From: JAEZDC01 sp036676415
Lineage (GTDB): Bacteria > Bacteroidota > Bacteroidia > Chitinophagales > Chitinophagaceae
Direction of reading: 5' to 3'
Assembly (NCBI GenBank): GCA_036676415.1
Contig: JAKFCX010000029.1
Location: 1 to 64,000 of the forward strand
DNA: 64,000 nucleotides
Below, in pieces: positions 52,805 through 61,872 of this stretch. The number at the start of each line of letters is the position of its first letter. Within the stretch, counting starts at the first letter, position 1. Under the pieces are notes generated by a model. The model made no database searches. It was given only the letters and a program-made list of their open reading frames with translations, and was not told where the DNA came from. The translations under genes were made by a program, and so were the position numbers.

Positions 52805-53626
52805 ATGAGCGAATTGCTTAAGAAACTGGAAGAGACATCAGCTTATATAAAATCTCAATACGATCAACCGATTGCTGCAGGAATTATCCTGGGCAGTGGG
52901 TTGGGTAATCTTACAAACGAACTGAAAATACAGAAAGAGATTTCGTATGCTGATATTCCGCATTTTCCGGTAAGCACTGTAGTTGGCCATAGTGGTAAGA
53001 TGATCTTTGCTGAATTAGGCGGGAAAAATGTAATGGTGATGTCGGGTAGATTTCACTATTATGAAGGTTATGCACCACAAGTGATCACTTACCCTGTTCG
53101 TGTAATGAAGCAATTAGGTATTAAAGCTTTATTCTTATCGAATGCTGCCGGTGGTGTTAATCCAGATTTCAAAGTGGGTGATTTGATGATCATTAACGAT
53201 CATATCAGCTTTTTTACTCCAAATCCATTGGTGGGTAAAAATGAAGAAGCACTCGGTACACGTTTTCCGGATATGACCGAGCCATACAGCAAAGATTTTA
53301 TTGCAAAAGCAAAATCAATTGCAAAAGAAGCCGGCTTTAATGTTCATGAAGGAACATATGTAGCTGTAACAGGTCCAACTTTCGAAACCAAAGCAGAATA
53401 TCGGTTGATCAAGACCATCGGTGCCGATGCTGTTGGAATGAGTACAGTTCAGGAAGTGATTGTTGCAAGGCATGGTGATATGAAAGTATTTGCCATGAGT
53501 GTTATCACTGATCTTGGGATTAGAGAGGAAGAGAATGTGATCACCCACGAAGAAGTATTGGCTGCAGCAAAAGAAGCAGAACCAAAGCTTACCACTATTT
53601 TTGTGAAGCTTATTGAAAGTTTATAA
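52805..53626 (+). CDS. punA: purine-nucleoside phosphorylase (class I, trimeric type)
   Basis: A 273-residue enzyme that splits purine nucleosides with phosphate. Phosphate site GSGLGNL and VVGHSGKMIF; the SNAAGGVNPDF loop, TGPTFETKAEYR and the GMSTVQEVIVARH base-binding segment are all typical of the class I (PNP/MTAP) family rather than the hexameric DeoD. Start at 52805. The symbol follows common usage for class I enzymes. Confidence 0.93.
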   Translation: MSELLKKLEETSAYIKSQYDQPIAAGIILGSGLGNLTNELKIQKEISYADIPHFPVSTVVGHSGKMIFAELGGKNVMVMSGRFHYYEGYAPQVITYPVRVMKQLGIKALFLSNAAGGVNPDFKVGDLMIINDHISFFTPNPLVGKNEEALGTRFPDMTEPYSKDFIAKAKSIAKEAGFNVHEGTYVAVTGPTFETKAEYRLIKTIGADAVGMSTVQEVIVARHGDMKVFAMSVITDLGIREEENVITHEEVLAAAKEAEPKLTTIFVKLIESL

Positions 53627-53690
53627 TCGTTAACTTTTTAGTTTCCTTCACAGCTTAAGCTTTATTTTGCAGCAACTTGTATCCAGACTG

Positions 53691-55715
53691 ATGGTATTCA
53701 ACTTGAAACATCTATACTTTTTGCTGATTGTTTCTTTTACATTGATTGCAGGTCAATCAATGTCACAGGTGAGGCCACGACCTACTGAGAATACCGATAT
53801 TCAGCCCCAGGTTGGAACAGATGGAAGAGGAAGACCGATCAACCCAAATCGTGGCAAAACAGATTCACTGCAACGCAGAGATCCTGCAGAAGATTCAATC
53901 ACCATTTATTATCGTTATTTCGATTCGACCAGGATTAGATATCTTGACTCCAACATCAATGATTTCAGCAGAAGATTTCCATTACCCTATTATTCTACTC
54001 ATTTGGGAAACCTGGGGAATGCAGCCAGGTCTTATCTTTTTACTCCACCAATGAAGCCCGGTTTTGATATAGGATTTCATGCATATGATGTGTACAAATT
54101 CAAAATTGAAGACACAAAGATCTACCAAACTACCCGGCCATTTACTGAACTGGGTTATATGTTAGGCAGTAAGGCAGAGCAGATGATCCACATTCTGCAT
54201 ACCCAAAACAAAGGCAGCAACCTGAACTTCGGATTTGAATACCGATTCATCAATGCTCCCGGAGTTTTCAGAAATCAAAATGCAAGTCATAACAACTTCC
54301 GCTTTCATTCGTATTATAACTCAAACAACAGGAGATATACCTTATACCTGATCTATCAATCGAATCGTTTTCGATCATCAGAAAACGGAGGTCTTGTAGA
54401 TGAAGGCCAGCTCAAGAATCTTGCTTTCAATGATCCCTTTGAGCTGGATGTAAGATTAGGTAACAGCAACACCTCAACAAGAAGTCCGTTCAACACTGCC
54501 ATCAATTCGGGAAATGATTATAAAGAAAACACATTTCTTATCCGTCAGCAATATGACCTTGGACAAAAAGATTCTTTGGTAACTGATTCTACTACTTACA
54601 AACTATTTTATCCAAGGTTCCGGCTGCAACATACATTTCGCTATATCAAATACCGGTATATGTTCCAGGACATAGCTGTGGATTCAGCGAGCTACAAGAA
54701 TTATTTGTTTTATCAAATGGCTTCATCAAGTATAAAGAGGCTTGAGCTGATAGACACCTGGAGAGAGTTTAATAATGAATTCAGCATTCTTTCCTTCCCG
54801 CAGAAAAATAATGTGAGCCAATTCCTGAAACTTGGTATTGCAGTGCAAAATTTAAGAGGATATTATTCTGATACGCAGAACCTGCATAACGTATATGCTT
54901 TAGCTGAATATCGTAACAGAACAAAAAACCAGGTTTGGGATATACTTGCAAGCGGACAATTTTATCTGAATGGCTACAATGCAGGTGACTATCTTGCCCA
55001 TGTTAACCTGAAAAGAGTGTTGAGTAAGAATCTCGGCTCTCTTGAACTCGGTTTTCAGAATGTAAACAGAACACCCTCAATGATATTTTTTAGCAGAACC
55101 AGTTTTCCAGTAAGAACTGCTACCACTTTTGATAAAGAAAATCATACAAAACTGTCTGCCACTTATGAGAATAATAAACTGGGATTGCGTTTAACCGGTG
55201 ATTATTCACTGATAAGTAACTATAGTTATTTTGATAGTTTCTATCATGCGAAACAGGAGTCAACGCTGTTCAATATTCTTCATGTTGCTGCCGAGAAAAC
55301 TTTCAGGTTGGGTAAAAACTTTAAGTTGCATACCGAAGTTCATCTGCAACAGGCTGCTGGAGCTCCGCCGATCAATTTTCCATTATTATTTACTCGTAAC
55401 AGGATCGGGTATGAAGGAAACCTCGGATTTAAAAACTTGAATCTTGCTACAGGGGTAGAACTTAAATACCATACTCCATATAAAGCAGATAATTACTCAC
55501 CTCTTGTTGGACAATTTGTTTACCAGGATACAGCTACACTTTCCAACCTACCGGAAGTAAATCTTTATCTCAATTTCAGGATCAAATCATTCAAAGCTTT
55601 TGTGAGGCTGGAAAATATTAATGCCGTTGGAAGCAATTACAATTATACAGCAAGTCATTATCCTAACATGCCCTTATGGTTACGAGTTGGAATCTGGTGG
55701 GGGTTTGTTAACTGA
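53691..55715 (+). CDS. putative porin, outer membrane beta-barrel
   Basis: Start at ATG 53691 (upstream TTG at 53667 rejected because it pushes the signal inward), giving 674 residues. The signal is MVFNLKHLYFLLIVSFTLIA and onward. The mature protein begins with a proline/arginine-rich segment and continues with many barrel strands, e.g. NFGFEYRFINAPG, YTLYLIYQSNRF, LRVGIWWGFVN at the C-terminus. It belongs to the large Bacteroidota putative porin family; its ligand is unknown. Terminator hairpin follows. Confidence 0.85.
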   Translation: MVFNLKHLYFLLIVSFTLIAGQSMSQVRPRPTENTDIQPQVGTDGRGRPINPNRGKTDSLQRRDPAEDSITIYYRYFDSTRIRYLDSNINDFSRRFPLPYYSTHLGNLGNAARSYLFTPPMKPGFDIGFHAYDVYKFKIEDTKIYQTTRPFTELGYMLGSKAEQMIHILHTQNKGSNLNFGFEYRFINAPGVFRNQNASHNNFRFHSYYNSNNRRYTLYLIYQSNRFRSSENGGLVDEGQLKNLAFNDPFELDVRLGNSNTSTRSPFNTAINSGNDYKENTFLIRQQYDLGQKDSLVTDSTTYKLFYPRFRLQHTFRYIKYRYMFQDIAVDSASYKNYLFYQMASSSIKRLELIDTWREFNNEFSILSFPQKNNVSQFLKLGIAVQNLRGYYSDTQNLHNVYALAEYRNRTKNQVWDILASGQFYLNGYNAGDYLAHVNLKRVLSKNLGSLELGFQNVNRTPSMIFFSRTSFPVRTATTFDKENHTKLSATYENNKLGLRLTGDYSLISNYSYFDSFYHAKQESTLFNILHVAAEKTFRLGKNFKLHTEVHLQQAAGAPPINFPLLFTRNRIGYEGNLGFKNLNLATGVELKYHTPYKADNYSPLVGQFVYQDTATLSNLPEVNLYLNFRIKSFKAFVRLENINAVGSNYNYTASHYPNMPLWLRVGIWWGFVN

Positions 55716-55743
55716 GACTTACCACATAGACACATAGAAAAAC

Positions 55744-55778
55744 AAAAGCTGAAGTTCAGACTTCAGCTTTTTATCTTT
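55744..55778 (+). terminator. rho-independent terminator after the porin gene
   Basis: AAAAGCTGAAG (55744-55754) pairs with CTTCAGCTTTT (55761-55771) around TTCAGA and is followed by a T-rich ATCTTT. Confidence 0.85.
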
Positions 55779-55794
55779 ATGGATTTACTTCTTG

Positions 55795-55883
55795 TGACCA
55801 TTGACCATTGACCATTGACCATTGACCATTGACCATTGACCATTGACCATTGACCATTGACCATTGACCATTGACCATTGACC
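55795..55883. repeat. twelve-copy heptanucleotide tandem repeat (TGACCAT)
   Basis: Twelve exact copies of TGACCAT (55795-55878) plus TGACC (to 55883). The array touches the stop codon of the desaturase gene (55884-55886 on the minus strand). It is 3' of both flanking genes. Confidence 0.95.
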
Positions 55884-56954
55884 CTAAGCCGCTCTTCCCA
55901 TTTCTCTCAGGTAATTAATATGAGAACGAATTGCTTTTCTTACAGAAGGGTATTCGATATATTCTACCCCATATTCCTTGCAGGTTTGCTTTACGATCTT
56001 GTTGATTCGCGGATAATGTATGTGTGATATTTTAGGAAACAGGTGATGCTCTACCTGGAAATTCAATCCTCCAACACACCATGAAACCACAGGATTATTT
56101 GTAGCAAAGTTTGCAGTTGTCTTTACCTGGTGAATAGCCCATTCATCAGCCAGTCTTCCTGTATCCTCATTTGGCATTGGAAAATGGGTGTGCTCAACTG
56201 TATGGGCTAACTGAAATACAATACTTAGAATAAACCCGGCAACAGTTGTAAAAATAAGAAACCCAACCAGCCATGCAGTAAATCCATGCATATAAATCGG
56301 TAACCCAACAAACAATGTAAGATGAAGCAGTTTATATCCCCAGAAAGCAATATGGTCTTTAGTATCCATATTCTTTAATGGAATATCACCAATTTTTCTT
56401 CTAAAATATTTACGGTAGTCCGAAACGAATATCCAGTAGATATACAAGATGCAGTAAAGGAACCACACATAAACATGTTGAAACTTATGAATCTTCAAAT
56501 ACTTCTGGGTTCTTGCCATTCTTAATAAGATGCCAGCGTCAATATCATCATCCACACCATCAACATTCGTATAAGCATGGTGAATGATATTATGTTTCAT
56601 ATTCCACATAAAACTGCTACCGCCTAAAACGTTCAAGGTGATCGCTGCTAATTTATTCACTGCAGGTGAAGTGCTAAAGCTGCCATGAGCCCCATCATGC
56701 ATGATGTTAAAGCCTATAAATGCAGTTGCAAATCCTAGTACTACACATTCAATAATTGCAACCAAGGTAACAGGATCAAAAAATACAAGGTGAGTAAACA
56801 TGGCAATATAACTCACCGTGAGGATTATAGCCTTTGTGTACAATTTAGAATTGCCTGTTGGCCTTTCTCCGGTAGTACTGAAATATTCTGAAATCCTTTT
56901 CTTTAAATCTGCGTGGAAGCCCTGAGAAACCTGGGCGAACTTTGGTAAGGCCAT
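55884..56954 (-). CDS. membrane fatty acid desaturase (front-end, linoleoyl-CoA type)
   Basis: A 356-residue di-iron desaturase with two to four membrane helices. Histidine boxes: HDGAH (86-90), HNIIHH (121-126) and the third box QVEHH (300-304) in place of HxxHH, which is the front-end desaturase signature. It introduces a double bond into acyl chains and so adjusts membrane fluidity. There is no cytochrome b5 domain, so electrons come from a separate donor. The stop codon abuts the TGACCAT array. Confidence 0.92.
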   Translation of the reverse strand: MALPKFAQVSQGFHADLKKRISEYFSTTGERPTGNSKLYTKAIILTVSYIAMFTHLVFFDPVTLVAIIECVVLGFATAFIGFNIMHDGAHGSFSTSPAVNKLAAITLNVLGGSSFMWNMKHNIIHHAYTNVDGVDDDIDAGILLRMARTQKYLKIHKFQHVYVWFLYCILYIYWIFVSDYRKYFRRKIGDIPLKNMDTKDHIAFWGYKLLHLTLFVGLPIYMHGFTAWLVGFLIFTTVAGFILSIVFQLAHTVEHTHFPMPNEDTGRLADEWAIHQVKTTANFATNNPVVSWCVGGLNFQVEHHLFPKISHIHYPRINKIVKQTCKEYGVEYIEYPSVRKAIRSHINYLREMGRAA

Positions 56955-57050
56955 AAACTAACAATAACTAATAAGATGAATAAACCTGATTAACAATAAA
57001 TCTGCCAGCGAAAATAGGCTTTATTCTCAATTAGATTTGACAATTAACAA

Positions 57051-57779
57051 TCATGTAGTGTGTTGAATAAAAGCATCAAAGCCGCTTATTCCAATCATTT
57101 TTTCAGAAATGAAGCCTTCAGCATACCTAACACCGATACGTTTTCCCAGTATCATTTCTCTTGATGTGATGCTTTTTAAAAACTCCGGGGATGAAATATA
57201 GGTGTTTGGTTCATCCAATTCCGGATTATAGAATTGTGTTGCATAACACTGAATAGCCTCCATTTTTTTATCATGAAAATCGGAGATGTCGAAGATAAAA
57301 TCAGGTTCTAAATAACGATCCTGTATATACTGAAAAACATACTTTGGCCGCCAGGCTTGCTGCTGCTTTCCATCTAAACTTGTTTCTATTTTTCGAAGAC
57401 CAGATAAGAAGGCTGCATCTGATACAAGTTTTGCACTTCTGCCATGATCCGGATGACGATCTTCGGGAGCATTGCAGAGCAAAATATCCGGAGCATATTT
57501 CCTGATAGCAGTAATGATCTTTAAAACATTCTCCTGGTTATGTTCGAAAAATCCATCGGCCATATCAAGATTTTCTCTTGCTTGTACGCCTAAGACTTTA
57601 GCAGCATCAGCACTCTCTTTATTTCTCGTTTCAACCGTCCCTCTGGTACCAAGTTCACCTCTTGTGAGATCAATAACGCCCACTTTTTTCCCTTGCTGAA
57701 TGGAAGCTAGAATAGTTCCGGCACATCCCAGTTCTACATCATCCGGGTGAACACCAAAAGCCAGTATATCAAATTTCAT
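57051..57779 (-). CDS. bshB1: bacillithiol biosynthesis deacetylase BshB1
   Basis: A 242-residue LmbE/PIG-L family zinc deacetylase. HPDD (11-14, GVHPDDVELGC) and the second ligand DRHPDH (about 112) are present, as is TRGELGTRGT, a BshB1 hallmark. It removes acetyl from GlcNAc-malate to give the cysteine acceptor of bacillithiol. Other bsh genes are not in the window. Confidence 0.94.
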   Translation of the reverse strand: MKFDILAFGVHPDDVELGCAGTILASIQQGKKVGVIDLTRGELGTRGTVETRNKESADAAKVLGVQARENLDMADGFFEHNQENVLKIITAIRKYAPDILLCNAPEDRHPDHGRSAKLVSDAAFLSGLRKIETSLDGKQQQAWRPKYVFQYIQDRYLEPDFIFDISDFHDKKMEAIQCYATQFYNPELDEPNTYISSPEFLKSITSREMILGKRIGVRYAEGFISEKMIGISGFDAFIQHTT

Positions 57780-57839
57780 ATGACGAATTAGGAAAGCAAA
57801 TCTAAGTGATTGCCGTTACAACATTAAACATTGATGGGA

Positions 57840-58454
57840 TTACATTCTGTGGCCATACATTCGTTCCACATCTCTTACGATCATTTCGTAAGGTTTCTCA
57901 TTACCACCAGGATCGTAGGCTTGTTTGAGATTGCTGCCGAAGATCACAGCAACGGTTTGCCACATGGTAGCTGTGAAGCCACCTTTATATTCATGGATGA
58001 TCTCGTAACAATTATTACCGGTTTCTCGGTTGATGAGTTTCATCAGCACCTTACCCTGGTAAACAGAAAGGTTCTTTACTTTATCAGAAAACTCTCTCTT
58101 CAGATCTTTCTCTCTCGATTTAATAATGGCCTTTCTTTTCTTTTTATCAGACACATTCACAAGCTGTGAATTAATATCATTCATAATTTTCCCGGCAGCT
58201 TTTGCGTAAGGATAAGTTACATAAATGGCATTTCTGAGCCTTGTCCATTCAGCCCACTGCTTCCTCATTTTCTCACTCATCTTTGCATAAACTGCAACAG
58301 GTTCCAAATAACCTTGTGGAATGGTATCTCCGTTTTCATCAATGTAAGCAGACACCCGGATCGTATCATTCGGACCTCTTTGTGCTTCAGCCGAAACATT
58401 CAAAGCAAAGAACACCACCAGTAAACAGATGATATTTTTCGTTACAAGGTTCAT
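57840..58454 (-). CDS. DUF4294 domain protein, secreted
   Basis: A 204-residue protein with signal peptide (MNLVTKNIICLLVVFFALNVSAEAQ). The DUF4294 region, YPYAKAAGKIMNDINSQL, then RETGNNCYEIIHEYKGGFTAT and TVAVIFGSNLKQAYDPGGND-like (here GGNEKPYE), is found across Bacteroidota. Function unknown. Single gene between bshB1 and ccsA. Confidence 0.9.
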   Translation of the reverse strand: MNLVTKNIICLLVVFFALNVSAEAQRGPNDTIRVSAYIDENGDTIPQGYLEPVAVYAKMSEKMRKQWAEWTRLRNAIYVTYPYAKAAGKIMNDINSQLVNVSDKKKRKAIIKSREKDLKREFSDKVKNLSVYQGKVLMKLINRETGNNCYEIIHEYKGGFTATMWQTVAVIFGSNLKQAYDPGGNEKPYEMIVRDVERMYGHRM

Positions 58455-58491
58455 TTGTAATAAGTGTATTGTTTAGTCGGGTATAGAATAT

Positions 58492-58523
58492 AGCTCAACG
58501 TTCCTTGCGTCGCACTCTTGTAC
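58492..58523 (-). repeat. dispersed intergenic repeat (R11)
   Basis: Minus strand: GTACAAGAGTGCGACGCAAG, then GAACGTTGAGCT. Good copy of the first core type. Confidence 0.78.
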
Positions 58524-58609
58524 AACATCAGTTAACTGAGCCGATACTAAGATAGACACAAGTTGTATAATTAATGCTGCCAGTAAGTTTAAAGTAACCT
58601 TAGAGATCG

Positions 58610-61174
58610 TTATTTTTTTACTAAAGGCCCTCTCTTGAGTTGTTGAGCCCTGTAAAATACGCTGAGAATGAACCCGAAGAACATTACAATAATACCCAGC
58701 CAAAGTACATTGATCATCGGAAACTCATAGACTTTTAAGGTAACCAGGTCTAATAACTCCTTGCTTTCCTTTACCCCAAGTTCAAGTGTTCCTTTTTCCT
58801 GGTCCAATACTTTGTTGAACTGCAAAACCAGGCTTTGGGCATTAACAGTGTCAGCAATCGTTCTTGCAGCCCCATTTTTTACTTCAATTGCAGGAAACGA
58901 TCTGTAAAAAGCACCTTCATGAGACATTACGGTGATATCCATTACCAATAAAGTATCTCCAGCTGTAATCTTATGTTTTGTTCCTTCCGGGTTGAATGTA
59001 ACACTGTTTAATATCAGCCTTCCGTTACTGTAAAAGATGGTATCTCCGGCCTTTATTTCTCTTGGTTGAAAACTGGTGGTATCGTCTACTTTTCCTTCCT
59101 GGAAAGATGTGAGATAAGCAAATACATCTTTGTGTAAATAATGCCTTGCATCCGGATTAGCAGAAAACCCTTCTCCTTTATTGTTCTTGATAGTATTGGG
59201 ATATAGCGTAAACGGCTTACCACCATCTTTTGGCGCAAAATCAATCTGGTAGTAACGTTTACGATCTTCAGAGTTCAGGTAGTCATTTACATAGGTAACC
59301 ATATAATCACCCATATCGGTAGCCTGCCCTTTGAACAAGGTGATATTTTCCATTGGATCTTCCCCACCCTTTTCCTTCTTAAAAACTGCAATGCCCGTTG
59401 TATTATTACTCAGCACTTCTTTCTTGGCACTGCTGATGAGCACACCTAATAATACCATCCCAAACCCAATATGAGCAATGGATGCTCCGGCACTTTTGAT
59501 CTTTCCTTTTAAACCGATCCACAAATAAGCTGCATTGGCTACAATGGCATATACAGCTGCAAAAATGGCCAGGTGAATAGCAAATAAAAATCCCGCTCCG
59601 TGATCATCATAACGTACCTCACCAAAAACACTGATACAAACACTAAGGATAACGGAGATGATTGTTGGAACTAAAATTCTTTTACCAAAATATTCTTTCG
59701 AAGTCTCTTTATATTTCAAATATTGAGTCACGGCAGTCAGCATACCGATCACAAATGCAACAAATATCTGTATCTGGTTGTATTGAAGTTCTATATCTTC
59801 CGGAGGTGCATATTTACGATCGATCAACTTATTTAATACCGGTAACGAAGTCTGGAAAATGATAATGATAGCACTTAGAAATATCACCAATGAACCAATA
59901 TACATCCAGAATTCACGGCTATAACTGCTTTCTTCTTTCCTGATTGTTGGAACATGATTGTTAAGTAGCCATATCAATAAACCAAAACTGCCGAGTATAG
60001 ATATTAATGTAGCCTGCGGAAAGAAGTAACTCACCACATTGGCTGCAACAAAAGCAACAAACAGGTACAGTCTTGTTTTAGTTTCTTTGGCTGCAACAAG
60101 TGTAGGTAACCAAACAAATATGTTCAGGAAGAGATACAGCTGAGTGTTCATCCCAAGGTCTGTAAAAGCATGAACTGAAGTATCTCCCAAAACGCCACTC
60201 CTTGTAAGGAACGTAGAGTAAACGATCAGGATGAAAGAAATGAAGTAAAAAAAGTAAGTTGTTCGTAAAGAGTAGCCGCTGTTTTTGTAAATAACATTCG
60301 TGTGCAAGCCTGCGATCAATGTAAGCCAGGGAACGAGTGATGCATTTTCAACCGGATCCCAGGCCCAGTAACCGCCAAAAGATAAACTTTCATAAGCCCA
60401 GGCTGCTCCCATCATAATCCCAAGTCCAAGCACGGCAGCAGAAAAACTGGCCCATGGAATAGAATGTTTGATCCAGTCTTGATTCTTGTTCAACAATCCT
60501 GCAAAAGCATAAGCAAAAGGAATGATGGTAGATGCAAAACCTAAGAATAATATTGGAGGGTGAATTACCATCCAGTAGTTCTGTAACAAGGCATTCAATC
60601 CTTGTCCACCTTGTGCGTATACTTTTTCTAAATAATCTGGCTGACTAAATATCGGTCCTTCAATTTCATTTCTTAATAATACAAATGGGCTACTTCCAAC
60701 TTTATGGCCAAAGAAGTACAATCCGATTACCATTGTAGCAAGGCAAAATTGTACAAAGCTCACCACCATCATTACACCTGGCTCCCATAGTTTGCCTTTT
60801 TTAATGACAATCCATCCTAATACACAATGCCAGAAGCTCCATAACATGAAACTTCCTTCTTGTCCTTCCCAGAAGCAGGCAAGTAAATATTCGAACTGCA
60901 GGCTCCTGTCACTATGCTGCCATGCATATTTGTATTCAAACAAATGGTTGGAAATGATATAATACAATGTAAAAAACATTGCTATTACAGAGATCGTTTC
61001 TAACAGGAAAGATATCCTGGCAATTTTCAGCCATTTAGCTCTTTCACTAAGAACCTGCTCACGGTTTGCCTTAAAAAAAGCAATGGTTGCCACCAACGAA
61101 GCAACCAAAGAAAGTATAGCAAAGAAATGTCCGATCTGTCCCGGAAATAAATGTTCACCAATGTAGTCCATCAA
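58610..61174 (-). CDS. ccsA: cytochrome c biogenesis protein CcsA (CcmF-like haem lyase)
   Basis: An 854-residue integral membrane protein with about 14 helices. The tryptophan-rich haem-binding WWD motif is GGYWAWDPVENASLVPWL (about residue 270), with conserved histidines on the flanking periplasmic loops, and a large periplasmic domain follows (about 600-800). It attaches haem to c-type cytochromes. It is 15 bases from ccmE and probably forms one operon with it. CcmC and CcmG/H are not seen here. Start could be 61174 or 61171. Confidence 0.92.
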   Translation of the reverse strand: MMDYIGEHLFPGQIGHFFAILSLVASLVATIAFFKANREQVLSERAKWLKIARISFLLETISVIAMFFTLYYIISNHLFEYKYAWQHSDRSLQFEYLLACFWEGQEGSFMLWSFWHCVLGWIVIKKGKLWEPGVMMVVSFVQFCLATMVIGLYFFGHKVGSSPFVLLRNEIEGPIFSQPDYLEKVYAQGGQGLNALLQNYWMVIHPPILFLGFASTIIPFAYAFAGLLNKNQDWIKHSIPWASFSAAVLGLGIMMGAAWAYESLSFGGYWAWDPVENASLVPWLTLIAGLHTNVIYKNSGYSLRTTYFFYFISFILIVYSTFLTRSGVLGDTSVHAFTDLGMNTQLYLFLNIFVWLPTLVAAKETKTRLYLFVAFVAANVVSYFFPQATLISILGSFGLLIWLLNNHVPTIRKEESSYSREFWMYIGSLVIFLSAIIIIFQTSLPVLNKLIDRKYAPPEDIELQYNQIQIFVAFVIGMLTAVTQYLKYKETSKEYFGKRILVPTIISVILSVCISVFGEVRYDDHGAGFLFAIHLAIFAAVYAIVANAAYLWIGLKGKIKSAGASIAHIGFGMVLLGVLISSAKKEVLSNNTTGIAVFKKEKGGEDPMENITLFKGQATDMGDYMVTYVNDYLNSEDRKRYYQIDFAPKDGGKPFTLYPNTIKNNKGEGFSANPDARHYLHKDVFAYLTSFQEGKVDDTTSFQPREIKAGDTIFYSNGRLILNSVTFNPEGTKHKITAGDTLLVMDITVMSHEGAFYRSFPAIEVKNGAARTIADTVNAQSLVLQFNKVLDQEKGTLELGVKESKELLDLVTLKVYEFPMINVLWLGIIVMFFGFILSVFYRAQQLKRGPLVKK

Positions 61175-61189
61175 TCAGCAGTATATATA

Positions 61190-61600
61190 TTATCTCGAAG
61201 TTGTTTCTAAGTTCTTTTTGGCTTGCTCTATATCGTCTTTGTATTTAGAAGGGCATTTCAGCAATATGTCCTTACACTCAAAATGATCACCGTTTACCTC
61301 ACCTTTCAAAACCAATCTTTCGCTTTTCTCCATGTCCGTAGGTTTCGTGTTACGATACACCACTTTAATAGATTGACCCAAGGTATCAATAGCGGTAAAT
61401 GTTAGGTAGTTCGGATTTTTTACAGGATCATATTCCATCGGTTGAGTCAGATCAAGCTTAGCCACAAGGTTCACAAATTTCCCTTCTTTTTCCCTGGCTG
61501 AAGCTACTGTTTCGTATGTGGTTACGTTACCCATGAAACTGATCAGCGTAGCAATAGATGCAGCAATTAAAACAAGTAAAATGATGTGAGTTTTCTTCAT
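61190..61600 (-). CDS. ccmE: cytochrome c maturation protein CcmE, CxxxY type
   Basis: Start at ATG 61600 gives 136 residues: an N-terminal membrane anchor (about 5-22) and the OB-fold CcmE core (KFVNLVAKLDLTQPM, then YLTFTAIDTLGQSIKVVYRN, ERLVLKGEVNGDHFECKDI). CcmE carries haem to the lyase. The E. coli-type HxxxY haem-attachment motif is absent; the position reads KCPSKYKDD, i.e. Cys116-x-x-x-Tyr120. It precedes ccsA. Confidence 0.88.
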   Translation of the reverse strand: MKKTHIILLVLIAASIATLISFMGNVTTYETVASAREKEGKFVNLVAKLDLTQPMEYDPVKNPNYLTFTAIDTLGQSIKVVYRNTKPTDMEKSERLVLKGEVNGDHFECKDILLKCPSKYKDDIEQAKKNLETTSR

Positions 61601-61741
61601 GAGCAATGCTTAACTGCGGCAAAAGTAGTTCAAAAAACATCTGTAATACTATGAGCCCAATCACAGTGATTGTTAAAAGAAAACATTTGCTCTTAACAAA
61701 TTTTTCCTGCCTATGATCAGCGATGAATCATACACACATTT

Positions 61742-61771
61742 TTTGCGTTTTAAACGGAAACCCTAATATTG
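61742..61771 (+). promoter_or_regulatory. possible promoter upstream of topA
   Basis: TTTG (61742-61745), an 18-base spacer and TAATATTG (61764-61771) fit the -33/-7 pattern with one mismatch. The topA ATG is 102 bases further on, so a long leader would result. Confidence 0.3.
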
Positions 61772-61810
61772 CACTTATCTAGATATGCTGACCTGTGTTC
61801 TGAACGATGC

Positions 61811-61833
61811 AGTGAGTGACACAACAGAAGTTT
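61811..61833 (+). repeat. dispersed intergenic repeat, partial copy (R12)
   Basis: AGTGAGTGACACAACAGAAG shares the exact 15-base second-type core; the left arm reads GAACGATGC instead of GTACA. It lies in the presumed topA leader. Confidence 0.6.
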
Positions 61834-61872
61834 CATAAATGTGCTGCAGTTAGAACAAAAAAATAAACCAGA

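Noticed and set aside
55795..55883. Regular repeats suggesting a CRISPR array
   Set aside because: The units are 7-base perfect tandem copies with no spacers, and no cas gene is in the window.
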